From Pseudomonas lurida (GTDB taxonomy: Bacteria; Pseudomonadota; Gammaproteobacteria; Pseudomonadales; Pseudomonadaceae), in assembly GCF_002563895.1 (NCBI RefSeq), contig NZ_PDJB01000001.1, positions 355,501-419,500 on the forward strand: a DNA stretch of 64,000 nt. The letters run 5' to 3'. The position numbers and the translations under genes were made by a program. The notes under the pieces are model-generated. The model saw nothing but the letters and a program-made list of their open reading frames with translations, ran no database searches and was not told the DNA's origin. Shown here one piece after another: positions 26,743-35,878 of the stretch. Within the stretch, counting starts at the first letter, position 1. The number at the start of each line of letters is the position of its first letter.

Positions 26743-28404
26743 ATGAGCACTAGCACTGCGGCGGGTTCAACTGCCGCACAGCCTGCGTTCCTGTCCAAGG
26801 AGCGCATTATCGCCAAGCCCGGCTTCAACCGCTGGCTCGTTCCGCCGGCCGCCCTGGCCATCCACCTGTGCATCGGCATGGCTTATGGCTTCTCGGTGTT
26901 CTGGCTGCCATTGTCCAAGGCGCTGGGTATCACCAAACCGCTCGCCTGCGCGCCGGACATGGGCTTCATCGCCCAAATTTTCTCGTCCCAATGCGATTGG
27001 CCCATCTCCATGCTGGGCTGGATCTACACGCTGTTCTTCATCTTCCTGGGCTGCTCGGCAGCGATCTGGGGTGGCTGGCTGGAGCATGCGGGCCCGCGCA
27101 AGGCTGGCGTTGTTTCGGCGCTGTGCTGGTGCGGCGGCCTGCTGATCTCGGCGTTGGGTATCTATACCCACCAGATCTGGCTGATGTGGATCGGTTCCGG
27201 GGTCATCGGCGGTATCGGCCTTGGCCTGGGCTATATCTCGCCTGTGTCAACCCTGATCAAGTGGTTCCCGGACAAACGCGGCATGGCCACCGGCATGGCG
27301 ATCATGGGCTTTGGCGGCGGCGCGATGGTGGGTGCACCCCTGGCCGCAGCGCTGATGGGCCACTTCGCCACGCCAACCAGCGTGGGTGTATGGCAGAGCT
27401 TCGTGGTGATGGCGGCGATCTACTTTGTGTTCATGATCGGCGGCGCTTTGCTGTACCGCGTTCCGCCGACCGGCTGGAAGCCTGAGGGCTGGACTGCCCC
27501 GGCGAAAAAAGCCAGTAACGCGATGATCACCCACCGTCACGTCCATGTGAATGTGGCATGGAAGACCCCGCAATTCCGCCTGGTATGGCTGGTGCTGTGC
27601 CTGAACGTGTCTGCCGGTATCGGCATCCTGGGCATGGCTTCGCCACTGTTGCAGGAAGTCTTCGGCGGCAAATTGCTGGGTGTTGACGTGCCGTTCGGTC
27701 AACTGGACGCCGGCCAACTGGCTTCTATCGCAGCTATTGCTGCAGGTTTTACCGGCTTGTTGAGCCTGTTCAACATCGGTGGTCGCTTCTTCTGGGCATC
27801 GTTCTCCGACTACCTGGGTCGTAAAAACACCTACTTCGTGTTCTTCGCCCTGGGCTTTGCCCTGTACGCGCTGATCCCGAACCTGGGGCACCTGGGCAAC
27901 GTGGCGCTGTTTGTAGCGGCGTTCTGCGTCATCCTGTCGATGTACGGCGGTGGTTTTGCGACCGTCCCGGCCTACCTGGCCGACCTGTTCGGCACCCAGA
28001 TGGTCGGCGCGATCCACGGTCGCCTGCTGACCGCCTGGGCCGCCGCGGGCGTGCTGGGCCCGGTACTGGTGAACTACCTGCGTGAATATCAGCTGAGCAT
28101 CGGCGTTGAACGTGCTGCCGCCTACGACATCACGTTGTACATCCTCGCTGGCCTGCTGGTATTGGGTTTCGTTTGCAACCTGCTGGTTCGCCCGGTGGCT
28201 GACAAGTACTTCATGACCGACGCCGAACTGGCCGCCGAGCAGGCGCTGGGCCATGACAAAGGGGCTGATGCCACCACTTCCCTGGAGTGGAAAGCAGCCT
28301 CCGGCACCGTGCCACTGGCCATCGCAGCGTGGCTGGTAGTGGGTATTCCGTTGGCGTGGGGTGTGTGGGTGACCCTGCAGAAAACCGCGGTACTGTTCCA
28401 CTGA
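26743..28404 (+). CDS. OFA-family MFS transporter (oxalate/formate antiporter-like)
   Basis: A 553-residue, 12-helix major facilitator protein. The OFA-type features are an N-terminal SAIR-like stretch followed by HLCIGMAYGFSVFWLPLSKAL, the MFS loop 2-3 region around WLEHAGPRKAG, and LGLGYISPVSTLIKWFPDKRGMATG, which is strongly conserved in oxalate/formate antiporters. The substrate is probably a small carboxylate; it is not defined by sequence. A long loop near residue 295 and a C-terminal extra helix pair account for the length. It is monocistronic, ahead of hisB. Confidence 0.85.
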   Translation: MSTSTAAGSTAAQPAFLSKERIIAKPGFNRWLVPPAALAIHLCIGMAYGFSVFWLPLSKALGITKPLACAPDMGFIAQIFSSQCDWPISMLGWIYTLFFIFLGCSAAIWGGWLEHAGPRKAGVVSALCWCGGLLISALGIYTHQIWLMWIGSGVIGGIGLGLGYISPVSTLIKWFPDKRGMATGMAIMGFGGGAMVGAPLAAALMGHFATPTSVGVWQSFVVMAAIYFVFMIGGALLYRVPPTGWKPEGWTAPAKKASNAMITHRHVHVNVAWKTPQFRLVWLVLCLNVSAGIGILGMASPLLQEVFGGKLLGVDVPFGQLDAGQLASIAAIAAGFTGLLSLFNIGGRFFWASFSDYLGRKNTYFVFFALGFALYALIPNLGHLGNVALFVAAFCVILSMYGGGFATVPAYLADLFGTQMVGAIHGRLLTAWAAAGVLGPVLVNYLREYQLSIGVERAAAYDITLYILAGLLVLGFVCNLLVRPVADKYFMTDAELAAEQALGHDKGADATTSLEWKAASGTVPLAIAAWLVVGIPLAWGVWVTLQKTAVLFH

Positions 28405-28552
28405 TGCAATGCTTGCAGGGGCTGGCTTGCCGGCTCCTGCATGGCCATGTTGTGCCGGTCGGGGGTTGTACACACATGTCTATCCCCGACATTCCTCGCT
28501 TCAACTCGTCAGTCTTATCCCCTCCGATGTTTCTGTTTAGCGCCCGCGCCCC

Positions 28553-28558
28553 TATAAT
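28553..28558 (+). promoter_or_regulatory. Likely -10 box of the hisB-F operon
   Basis: A perfect TATAAT, 39 nt before the hisB start. The sequence 17 nt upstream (TTTCTG) is a poor -35. No attenuator-like His leader peptide was seen. Confidence 0.55.
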
Positions 28559-28596
28559 GGCTGCCTTTTTCGCCCAATGATTTTGCGGAGCTGGTG

Positions 28597-29190
28597 ATGG
28601 CCGAACGTAAGGCGTCCGTCGAGCGCGACACTCTGGAAACCCAGATCAAAGCCTCGATCAACCTGGATGGCACCGGAAAGGCCCGATTTGATATCGGTGT
28701 ACCTTTTCTTGAGCACATGCTGGACCAGATCGCCCGTCACGGGCTGATCGACCTGGATATCGTCAGCAAGGGCGACCTGCATATCGACGACCACCACACG
28801 GTGGAAGACGTCGGTATCACGTTGGGCCAGGCATTCGCCAAGGCCATCGGCGACAAAAAAGGCATCCGTCGCTATGGCCACGCCTATGTGCCGCTGGACG
28901 AAGCGCTGTCGCGCGTGGTCATCGACTTCTCCGGCCGACCAGGCCTGCAGATGCACGTGCCTTACACCCGCGCCACCGTCGGTGGCTTCGATGTCGACCT
29001 GTTCCAGGAATTCTTCCAGGGTTTCGTCAACCACGCACTTGTCAGCCTGCACATCGACAACCTGCGCGGCACCAACACCCACCACCAGATCGAAACCGTG
29101 TTCAAGGCATTCGGCCGCGCCCTGCGCATGGCTGTAGAGCTTGATGAGCGCATGGCCGGGCAAATGCCGTCGACCAAGGGCGTCCTGTAA
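28597..29190 (+). CDS. hisB: HisB, imidazoleglycerol-phosphate dehydratase
   Basis: A 197-residue monofunctional dehydratase (sixth step of histidine synthesis), lacking the phosphatase domain fused to it in enterics. Manganese-binding motifs are visible: [24 protein letters not shown], and the later [10 protein letters not shown] and GTNTHHQIE. The ATG at 28597 is preceded by GGAG at 28587-28590; the GTG just before it is less likely. Its TAA overlaps the hisH ATG by one base. It heads the operon hisB-hisH-DUF2164-hisA-hisF. Confidence 0.97.
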   Translation: MAERKASVERDTLETQIKASINLDGTGKARFDIGVPFLEHMLDQIARHGLIDLDIVSKGDLHIDDHHTVEDVGITLGQAFAKAIGDKKGIRRYGHAYVPLDEALSRVVIDFSGRPGLQMHVPYTRATVGGFDVDLFQEFFQGFVNHALVSLHIDNLRGTNTHHQIETVFKAFGRALRMAVELDERMAGQMPSTKGVL

Positions 29191-29828
29191 TGCAGACGGT
29201 CGCGGTTATCGATTACGGCATGGGTAACCTGCACTCGGTGGCCAAGGCCCTCGAACACGTAGGTGCCGGCAAGGTGCTGATCACCAGCGATGCCAACGTG
29301 ATTCGCGAAGCCGACCGGGTGGTGTTTCCGGGCGTTGGCGCGATTCGCGACTGCATGGCCGAGATCCGCCGACTGGGCTTCGACAGCCTGGTACGCGAAG
29401 TCAGCCAGGACCGCCCGTTCCTCGGCATCTGCGTGGGCATGCAAGCCTTGCTCGACAGCAGTGAAGAAAACGACGGCGTCGACTGCATCGGCCTGTTCCC
29501 TGGCAAGGTGAAGTTCTTCGGCAAGGACCTTCACGAAGACGGCGATCACCTGAAAGTCCCGCACATGGGCTGGAACGAAGTCCGCCAGACCGTGGATCAC
29601 CCGCTGTGGCACGAAGTGCCGGACATGGCGCGTTTCTACTTCGTGCACAGCTACTACATTGCCGCCGGTAAACCGGGCCAGGTGGTAGGTGGCGGGCACT
29701 ACGGCGTTGATTTTGCCGCCGCGCTGGCCGAAGGTTCGCGGTTTGCCGTGCAGTTCCACCCGGAGAAGAGCCATACCCACGGCCTGCAATTGCTGCAGAA
29801 CTTCGCCGCATGGGACGGGCGCTGGTAA
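29190..29828 (+). CDS. hisH: HisH, glutaminase subunit of imidazole glycerol phosphate synthase
   Basis: A 212-residue class I glutamine amidotransferase that feeds ammonia to HisF. The nucleophile is C81 in GICVGMQ, and the His-Glu pair lies in FHPEKSH near the C-terminus. The oxyanion region PGVG is at about 47-50. It is translationally coupled to hisB (TAATG) and directly abuts the DUF2164 gene. Confidence 0.97.
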   Translation: MQTVAVIDYGMGNLHSVAKALEHVGAGKVLITSDANVIREADRVVFPGVGAIRDCMAEIRRLGFDSLVREVSQDRPFLGICVGMQALLDSSEENDGVDCIGLFPGKVKFFGKDLHEDGDHLKVPHMGWNEVRQTVDHPLWHEVPDMARFYFVHSYYIAAGKPGQVVGGGHYGVDFAAALAEGSRFAVQFHPEKSHTHGLQLLQNFAAWDGRW

Positions 29829-30086
29829 ATGGCCAGGAAGCCGAAGCCGCCGATCTTGAACCTCACGCCCGAGCAGGAGAGTGAGGCTACCCTCAAGATC
29901 AAACGCTTCATGGAAGACCGCTTCGAGCTCAAGCTGGGGTCGTTCGAGGTCGCCGAGATTCTCGAACTGTTCACCACCGAAGTTGCTCCGCACTATTACA
30001 ACAGGGCGATTTTCGACACGCAGACGCTCCTTAAAGAAAGGTTCGAAAGCATCGAAAGCGACCTGTGGTCGCTTGAGAAACCCTGA
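29829..30086 (+). CDS. DUF2164 family small protein inside the his operon
   Basis: An 85-residue cytosolic protein that fits DUF2164: TPEQESEATLKIKRFMEDRF, then LGSFEVAEILELFTTEVAPHYYNRAIFD. Its function is unknown. It begins immediately after the hisH stop and is followed 39 nt later by hisA, so it is transcribed with histidine biosynthesis genes and separates the two subunits of HisHF. The sequence is compact, with conserved Tyr-Tyr-Asn-x-Ala near the end, suggesting a real folded protein. Confidence 0.85.
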   Translation: MARKPKPPILNLTPEQESEATLKIKRFMEDRFELKLGSFEVAEILELFTTEVAPHYYNRAIFDTQTLLKERFESIESDLWSLEKP

Positions 30087-30125
30087 TTTCCCAAGCATTG
30101 CTGAATATCGAATAAGGTTTGCCAG

Positions 30126-30863
30126 ATGCTGATTATCCCCGCTATCGATCTCAAGGACGGCGCTTGTGTACGCCTGCGCCAAGGCCGCATGGAAGACTCC
30201 ACTGTGTTCTCCGATGACCCGGTGAGCATGGCTGCCAAATGGGTGGAAGGGGGCTGCCGTCGTCTGCATCTGGTGGACTTGAACGGTGCCTTCGAAGGCC
30301 AGCCGGTCAACGGCGAAGTGGTGACCGCGATCGCCAAGCGCTACCCGAACCTGCCGATCCAGATCGGCGGCGGTATCCGCTCACTGGAAACCATCGAGCA
30401 CTACGTCAAGGCCGGCGTAAGCTATGTGATCATCGGCACCAAGGCCGTGAAAGACCCGGCCTTCGTCGCCGAAGCCTGCCGCGCGTTCCCTGGCAAAGTG
30501 ATCGTGGGCCTGGATGCCAAGGACGGTTTCGTCGCCACTGACGGTTGGGCCGAAATCAGCACCGTGCAAGTGATCGACCTCGCCAAGCAGTTCGAAGCCG
30601 ACGGCGTCAGCGCCATTGTTTATACCGACATCGCCAAAGACGGCATGATGCAAGGCTGCAACGTGCCATTCACCGCTGCGCTGGCTGCGGCCACGAAGAT
30701 TCCGGTGATCGCCTCCGGTGGTATCCACAACCTGGGCGACATCAAGTCGCTGCTGGACGCCAAGGCCCCTGGCATCATCGGCGCCATCACCGGTCGTGCG
30801 ATCTACGAAGGTACCCTGGACGTTGCCGAAGCCCAGGCTTACTGCGATGCCTACAACGGCTGA
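30126..30863 (+). CDS. hisA: HisA, ProFAR isomerase
   Basis: A 245-residue (beta/alpha)8 barrel that isomerises ProFAR to PRFAR. The catalytic Asp8 lies in [10 protein letters not shown], and the second Asp in [11 protein letters not shown] (about residue 165-172). The phosphate-binding glycines are GGGIRS and ASGGIHN. The length is standard. Confidence 0.97.
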
Positions 30864-30872
30864 GGACTGACC

Positions 30873-31643
30873 ATGGCGCTGGCCAAACGCATCATCCCTT
30901 GCCTGGACGTCGACAACGGTCGTGTGGTCAAGGGCGTCAAGTTCGAGAACATCCGTGATGCCGGTGACCCGGTGGAAATCGCCCGTCGCTACGATGAGCA
31001 AGGTGCCGACGAGATTACCTTCCTCGACATCACCGCCAGCGTCGACGGCCGTGACACCACGCTGCATACCGTCGAGCGCATGGCCAGCCAGGTCTTCATC
31101 CCGCTGACCGTGGGTGGGGGGGTACGCACCGTGCAAGACATCCGCAACCTGCTCAACGCCGGCGCGGACAAGGTCTCGATCAACACGGCGGCGGTGTTCA
31201 ACCCGGAGTTTGTCGGCGAAGCCGCGCAGCATTTCGGCTCGCAGTGCATCGTGGTCGCCATCGACGCCAAGAAAGTCTCTGGCCCGGGCGAAACCCCGCG
31301 CTGGGAAATCTTCACCCACGGCGGTCGCAAGCCGACCGGCCTGGACGCGGTGGAGTGGGCGATGAAGATGGAAGGCCTGGGCGCCGGTGAGATCCTGCTG
31401 ACCAGCATGGATCAGGACGGCATGAAAAACGGCTTCGACCTCGGTGTAACCCGCGCCATCAGCGACGCGCTGGGCATTCCGGTGATCGCCTCCGGCGGCG
31501 TCGGCAACCTGCAGCACCTGGCCGACGGCGTGATCGAAGGCCACGCCAGTGCGGTACTGGCGGCGAGTATTTTCCACTTTGGCGAATACACCGTTCCCGA
31601 GGCCAAGGCCTACATGGCAGCGCGCGGTATCGTCGTTCGCTAA
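30873..31643 (+). CDS. hisF: HisF, cyclase subunit of imidazole glycerol phosphate synthase
   Basis: A 256-residue barrel related to HisA. The catalytic Asp is in [10 protein letters not shown] (residue 12) and the second in [14 protein letters not shown] and SGGVGN bind the phosphates. It uses ammonia from HisH to make IGP and AICAR. It follows hisA by 9 nt. It ends the his cluster; the next gene starts 66 nt on. Confidence 0.97.
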   Translation: MALAKRIIPCLDVDNGRVVKGVKFENIRDAGDPVEIARRYDEQGADEITFLDITASVDGRDTTLHTVERMASQVFIPLTVGGGVRTVQDIRNLLNAGADKVSINTAAVFNPEFVGEAAQHFGSQCIVVAIDAKKVSGPGETPRWEIFTHGGRKPTGLDAVEWAMKMEGLGAGEILLTSMDQDGMKNGFDLGVTRAISDALGIPVIASGGVGNLQHLADGVIEGHASAVLAASIFHFGEYTVPEAKAYMAARGIVVR

Positions 31644-31709
31644 ACGCTGCTGGACACCATGGCAGGCCAGAGGCACTCTCTGCGCTTGCCATGGATTCCG
31701 GTAACCTTC

Positions 31710-32465
31710 ATGTTCAAACACCTGCTGCTCGCTCTCGCCAGTACCTCCCTCCTTTTGGCTGGCCCGGCTCACGCCGATGAACCGTCTGATGCCTCCCTGG
31801 TGTTGCTGACGGAAAACTTCCCGCCCTACAACATGGCGAAAAACGGCAAGAACTTCGCCAAGGACGAGAACATCGAAGGCATCGCCGTGGACATCGTGCG
31901 CGAGACCTTCAAGCGTGCAGGCATCCCCTACAACCTTACCCTGCGTTTCCCTTGGGAGCGGATCTACAAGCTCGCCCTGGAGAAACCCGGCTATGGCGTA
32001 TTCGTCATGGCCCGCCTGCCAGACCGCGAAGCACTGTTCAAATGGGTCGGCCCCATCGGCCCGGATGACTGGGTCTTGCTGGCCAAGGCTGACAGCAAGA
32101 TCCAACTGAACGACCTTGAGCATGCCCGCCGCTACAAGATCGGCGCCTATAAGGGCGATGCCATCGCCGAGACCCTGGAGAAGCAGGGCCTCAAGCCGGT
32201 GGTGGTGCTGCGTGACCAGGACAACGCGCAAAAGCTCATGGAGGGACAGATCGACCTTTGGGCCACTGGCGACCCGGCGGGCCGCTACCTGGCGCGCCAG
32301 GTCGGGGTGACCGGGCTCAAGACCGTGCTGCGCTTCAACAGTGCCGAGCTGTACCTGGCACTGAACAAGAACGTGCCGGACGAGCTGGTGGCCAAGCTGC
32401 AGGCCGCCCTGGATCAACTACGAGACGAGGGTGTTATCGCCGACATCATGGGGCGCTATCTCTAG
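31710..32465 (+). CDS. Family-3 periplasmic substrate-binding protein
   Basis: A 251-residue protein with a signal peptide (MFKHLLLALASTSLLLAGPAHA-D) and the solute-binding family 3 layout: LTENFPPYNM at the mature N-terminus, GIAVDIVRETFKRAG, and GAYKGDAIAETLEKQG in the second lobe. No permease or ATPase gene follows, so it is an orphan binding protein, perhaps sharing a transporter or serving a sensory role. Position directly after hisF is also seen, from memory, in P. aeruginosa. Its last 48 nt overlap the convergent Vps62-related gene. An upstream in-frame start at 31659 would mask the signal peptide. Confidence 0.87.
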   Translation: MFKHLLLALASTSLLLAGPAHADEPSDASLVLLTENFPPYNMAKNGKNFAKDENIEGIAVDIVRETFKRAGIPYNLTLRFPWERIYKLALEKPGYGVFVMARLPDREALFKWVGPIGPDDWVLLAKADSKIQLNDLEHARRYKIGAYKGDAIAETLEKQGLKPVVVLRDQDNAQKLMEGQIDLWATGDPAGRYLARQVGVTGLKTVLRFNSAELYLALNKNVPDELVAKLQAALDQLRDEGVIADIMGRYL

Positions 32466-33656
32466 GGCGCTGCCAGCGGAGGCGCGCTCGGCAGGCTCAT
32501 GGAAGTGCAGTTTCACCTCGCTGTAGTAGCCAAGTTCGGGGCCCGACTGGCTGCCATCCTTGCGCAACAGCGTGTAGTCGCTCCTGGTGATGTAGCCATC
32601 GACATATTGGTGGGCGGGTACATGCACAATGACCTCGGCCATCGTCAGGTTCCCCCAGCCGCGAGCGGAAAGGCCATGGGCGAACTCGCCGTCGAGCCTG
32701 GCAGAGAAGCTCAGCAGCGACATTGGGATACTCGCTGCCCAACTACTGACCATCTCGATACCGGTCACCGTTTTGAGTTGCGATGAATGCTCACCGCTTT
32801 CACCCCTTGGGCTGTTCCAGCTGACAAGCTTGCTGCTGTCTGTTTCGTTGCGCTCGCTGGCGAATAAGGCATGCCGGTCGGTTCGCTCCAGCCTGTAGAG
32901 CGGGGAGCGTTGCAATTGCTCCACGGGGCTCAGTTCAGCGTCCTTGACCGTAAACCACGGCAACTCGTAGGTGCTGGGTGCGCTCGCCGGCCCTGGGCGC
33001 CAGTGTGCCTGCTGGGGAGCCAAGGGGGAAACGTGCAGTGCCAGCACCGTGCGCAGGGCGTAAGCCGTCAAGGGTGTGGCCGGTTTCGAATAGGCGGGAG
33101 CCCCGGCAAAGGTGCCGGGAGCCAGCAGCGCCTCTCCGGGAGAGGCCTGCGGAGGAGCGACCGTCCAGGCGCTGAAGGAGGTGTGGGCGCCGCTGCCTTT
33201 ATCGTTCCAGATCAGGGCATCGAGCTGGGAAGCGACCACGAGGTCTTCGCGAATGCACCGAAGGGTGCTGCGTGGCGGCTTGTCATTGCCCACACCGCAC
33301 ACCAGGCCCATCGCCACGTAGCCGTTGGGTGCAATCGGCCGCCAGACCGAACAGGCGGTACGCACCCTTGGCCCTGAGTGCTTCCAGACCAGCTCGAAGT
33401 CATCGGGCATGCGCAGTGCCGTGCCGTTGGCCTTGTCCACTTCGCTGACCACCGCGACGATTTTGTGCTGGTTGATGTTCTGATAGTCACCCACCGCCAC
33501 GTCGCCCAGGGAATAAAACGGGGTCAGGTTGTCGGCGCTGGTGCTCGGTCGCCAGAAGGTCACGGCCTGCCTGGCGCGAGTGCCTTTGTCATTCCAGAGT
33601 TGGGTGAATTCCGTGGTGAAGCTGATCAGCAGGTCTTTGTATTTAAGCGGTTCCAT
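32418..33656 (-). CDS. Vps62-related protein
   Basis: A 412-residue protein resembling the eukaryotic Vps62/DUF946 family, which also occurs in scattered bacteria. Three related blocks are seen in the first 200 residues: LWNDKGTRARQAVTFWRP, VWKHSGPRVRTACSVWRP with NGYVAMGLVCG, and IWNDKGSGAHTSFSAW. This is the repeat of Trp, Asp-x-Gly-Ser/Thr and xWRP expected for these beta-structured modules. No signal peptide is seen. The C-terminal half is unlike anything I recognise. The function is unknown. The start MEPLKYKDLL at 33656 is preferred over an in-frame 33719. The 3' end overlaps the binding-protein gene on the other strand by 48 nt. Confidence 0.75.
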   Translation of the reverse strand: MEPLKYKDLLISFTTEFTQLWNDKGTRARQAVTFWRPSTSADNLTPFYSLGDVAVGDYQNINQHKIVAVVSEVDKANGTALRMPDDFELVWKHSGPRVRTACSVWRPIAPNGYVAMGLVCGVGNDKPPRSTLRCIREDLVVASQLDALIWNDKGSGAHTSFSAWTVAPPQASPGEALLAPGTFAGAPAYSKPATPLTAYALRTVLALHVSPLAPQQAHWRPGPASAPSTYELPWFTVKDAELSPVEQLQRSPLYRLERTDRHALFASERNETDSSKLVSWNSPRGESGEHSSQLKTVTGIEMVSSWAASIPMSLLSFSARLDGEFAHGLSARGWGNLTMAEVIVHVPAHQYVDGYITRSDYTLLRKDGSQSGPELGYYSEVKLHFHEPAERASAGSALEIAPHDVGDNTLVS

Positions 33657-33755
33657 AGGTTTTCCCGATGCCAGAAGTGCACTGTCGTGACGTGGCGCTA
33701 TCGCCACGCATGCAGGCACTATTCGGGAGTTTGGAAGGGCGCGAGTGGTAATTAT

Positions 33756-34529
33756 CTAGCGATAGGTGCCGTCTTTGCCGTGACCGGCCATGGCGCGATT
33801 GCTGCGCACACTGATCATCAACTTGATGTCGATCCATTCAACGCCCTGGGCCTTGAGCTTGGGCAGCTCACGCTCCAGCACCGCCAGGGTTTGCGGGTAG
33901 GGATGGCCGATCATCACCGCCGAGCCCTGCTTGTGGGCCAGCTTGATCGCCGTTTGCAGTTGGGTGGTGATCGCCGCTTCAGTGCGCTCGTCATCGAGGA
34001 ACACATCCCGCGAGACACTGGCCAAGCCGATCTTCTGCGCTTCGGCCGCGGCGACGGTCTGCGCGCTGGTACGGCTGTCGACAAAGAACTTGTTGCGCCG
34101 TTGCAGTTCGGCCATCAACCAAGCCATGGCCTGCGGTTGCGCGGTCATGCGGCTGCCCATGTGGTTGTTGATGCCGGCGGTGTAGGGCACGGCCTGGAAC
34201 GCGGCGTCGAGGCGCTTGCCGAGTTCTTCGATGGGCAGCTCGGGGTGCCAGGCGAACGGCCCGGTCGCCGGGTCCATGGGCATGTGCAGGATCACGATCT
34301 TGCCAGCCTTGTGCGCTTCGCGGGCGAATTCGGCAGCATGGGGCGTGTCGGGCATGATTGCCGTGGTGACCGGCCCGGGCAGGGCGAGCACGCGCCGATC
34401 CCTGGGCAGGTTTTGCCCAAGGTCGTCGATGATGAGGGTCAGGTAGGCTTTGTGGGACTCGCCGGCAGGTGTCGCGTGGGCGACGCCTGCCAGGCTGCAC
34501 AGCACAGCGATGATCAGGGCAAAACGCAT
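33756..34529 (-). CDS. yibQ: Divergent polysaccharide deacetylase family protein (YibQ)
   Basis: A 257-residue periplasmic protein with signal peptide MRFALIIAVLCSLAGVAHA. It belongs to the divergent polysaccharide deacetylase family: the LIIDDLGQN motif at about 33-41, the HMPMDP segment, and NNHMGSRMT, with SRDVFLDD late in the protein. It is predicted to act on a cell envelope glycan, although no activity is well established. It is coupled to the upstream protease gene (1-nt gap), forming the conserved envC-ctpA-yibQ cluster. Confidence 0.9.
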   Translation of the reverse strand: MRFALIIAVLCSLAGVAHATPAGESHKAYLTLIIDDLGQNLPRDRRVLALPGPVTTAIMPDTPHAAEFAREAHKAGKIVILHMPMDPATGPFAWHPELPIEELGKRLDAAFQAVPYTAGINNHMGSRMTAQPQAMAWLMAELQRRNKFFVDSRTSAQTVAAAEAQKIGLASVSRDVFLDDERTEAAITTQLQTAIKLAHKQGSAVMIGHPYPQTLAVLERELPKLKAQGVEWIDIKLMISVRSNRAMAGHGKDGTYR

Positions 34530-34530
34530 A

Positions 34531-35847
34531 TCAACGGCTGCGGGTGATGCTCAAGCCCTTGAGCAGGCTAAGCGCCTGGGCCAGCTGGTAGTCATCATCC
34601 TGCGGCATCGGCTTGGCTTTCTTGCCACTGCCGGTTGGCTGGTCGGCGCCGCCGTTGCCATTGCCCAGGTGACCCTGCAGGTCTGCCTCTTTGTAGTACT
34701 CGCTGTCGATCTCGTTGGTGATCTTGGCCTTGCGCACCTCGATGTCCGGCACGATGCCCTGGGCCTGGATCGAGCGCCCGTTCGGCGTGTAATACAGCGC
34801 AGTGGTGATCTTCAGCGCGCGCTCGTTGTTCAGCGGCAGTACGGTTTGCACCGAGCCTTTGCCGAAGCTGGTGGTGCCCATCAGCACGCCGCGCTTCTGG
34901 TCTTGCAGGGCGCCGGCGACGATCTCCGACGCCGAGGCGCTGCCGCCGTTGATCAGCACGGCCAGGGGCACGTTTTCACTCAGGTCGTTGCCGGTGGCCG
35001 AGAAGCGCAGCTCGGAGTTGGCGATACGGCCCTTGGTGTACACGATGAGGCCCTTGGTGATGAAGTGGTCGACCACTTCCACCGCCGACTGCAGCACGCC
35101 GCCTGGGTTGTTACGCAGGTCGAGCACGATGCCGCTGAGTTTCTTGCCGTTGTCCTTGCGCAGCTTGGCCAGCGCCTTGGCCACTTCGTCGCCGGTCTTG
35201 ACCTGGAACTGGGTAATGCGGATGTAGCCGTATCCGGACTCCAGCAGCTGGCTCTTCACGCTCTTGACCACGATGGTGGCGCGGGTCAGCGTTACGTCGA
35301 AGGGGTTGCCGCCGTCGCGTACCAGCGTCAGGGTGATTTTCTGGCCGATCTTGCCGCGCATCTTGTCGACGGCTTCGGTCATGGTCTGGCCACGGGTCGG
35401 CTGGCCGTTGATCTTCACAATGAAGTCACCCGCCTGGATACCGGCCTTGGACGCCGGGGTGTCGTCGATCGGCGAGACCACCTTGATGTTGCCGTCTTCG
35501 GCGCCGACTTCAATGCCCAGGCCGCCGAACTCACCGCTGGTGCTTTCCTGCAGCTCGGCGAAATCTTCCGGGCCCAGGTAGGCGGAGTGCGGGTCGAGGT
35601 TGCTGAGCATGCCCTTGATGGCATTTTCCAGCAGGGTCTTGTCGTCTACGGGTTCGACATAAGCGGCCTTGATCCGGTCCATGACCTCGGCAAAGGTGCG
35701 CAGCTCGTCCAGCGGCAACGGCGCCTTGGTGGTCGCGGCCGTGGCGGCGGGTGCAGCCGGTGCGGCCTGGTCGGCGAATGCCAGAGGCGCGCCGATCACC
35801 AGGGCGATCGTCAGGGCCAGCGAAGTGAGGCGGGACAAATGCAGCAT
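34531..35847 (-). CDS. ctpA: Carboxy-terminal processing protease (S41, CtpA-like)
   Basis: A 438-residue periplasmic serine protease. Signal peptide at 1-25, a PDZ domain at about 95-185 (GGLGIEVG...AGIQAGDFIVKINGQ), then the S41 core with LDLRNNPGG. The catalytic Ser lies within GGSASASE (residues 301-308) and the general base is Lys330 in TSFGKGS. Such proteases trim peptidoglycan hydrolases and envelope proteins in Pseudomonas. The start at 35847 has AGGAG upstream and gives a clean signal peptide; a longer frame to 35997 does not. It is downstream of envC by 31 nt. Confidence 0.93.
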   Translation of the reverse strand: MLHLSRLTSLALTIALVIGAPLAFADQAAPAAPAATAATTKAPLPLDELRTFAEVMDRIKAAYVEPVDDKTLLENAIKGMLSNLDPHSAYLGPEDFAELQESTSGEFGGLGIEVGAEDGNIKVVSPIDDTPASKAGIQAGDFIVKINGQPTRGQTMTEAVDKMRGKIGQKITLTLVRDGGNPFDVTLTRATIVVKSVKSQLLESGYGYIRITQFQVKTGDEVAKALAKLRKDNGKKLSGIVLDLRNNPGGVLQSAVEVVDHFITKGLIVYTKGRIANSELRFSATGNDLSENVPLAVLINGGSASASEIVAGALQDQKRGVLMGTTSFGKGSVQTVLPLNNERALKITTALYYTPNGRSIQAQGIVPDIEVRKAKITNEIDSEYYKEADLQGHLGNGNGGADQPTGSGKKAKPMPQDDDYQLAQALSLLKGLSITRSR

Positions 35848-35878
35848 GTCGAACGAACTCCTAATGTAGATGCGACCC

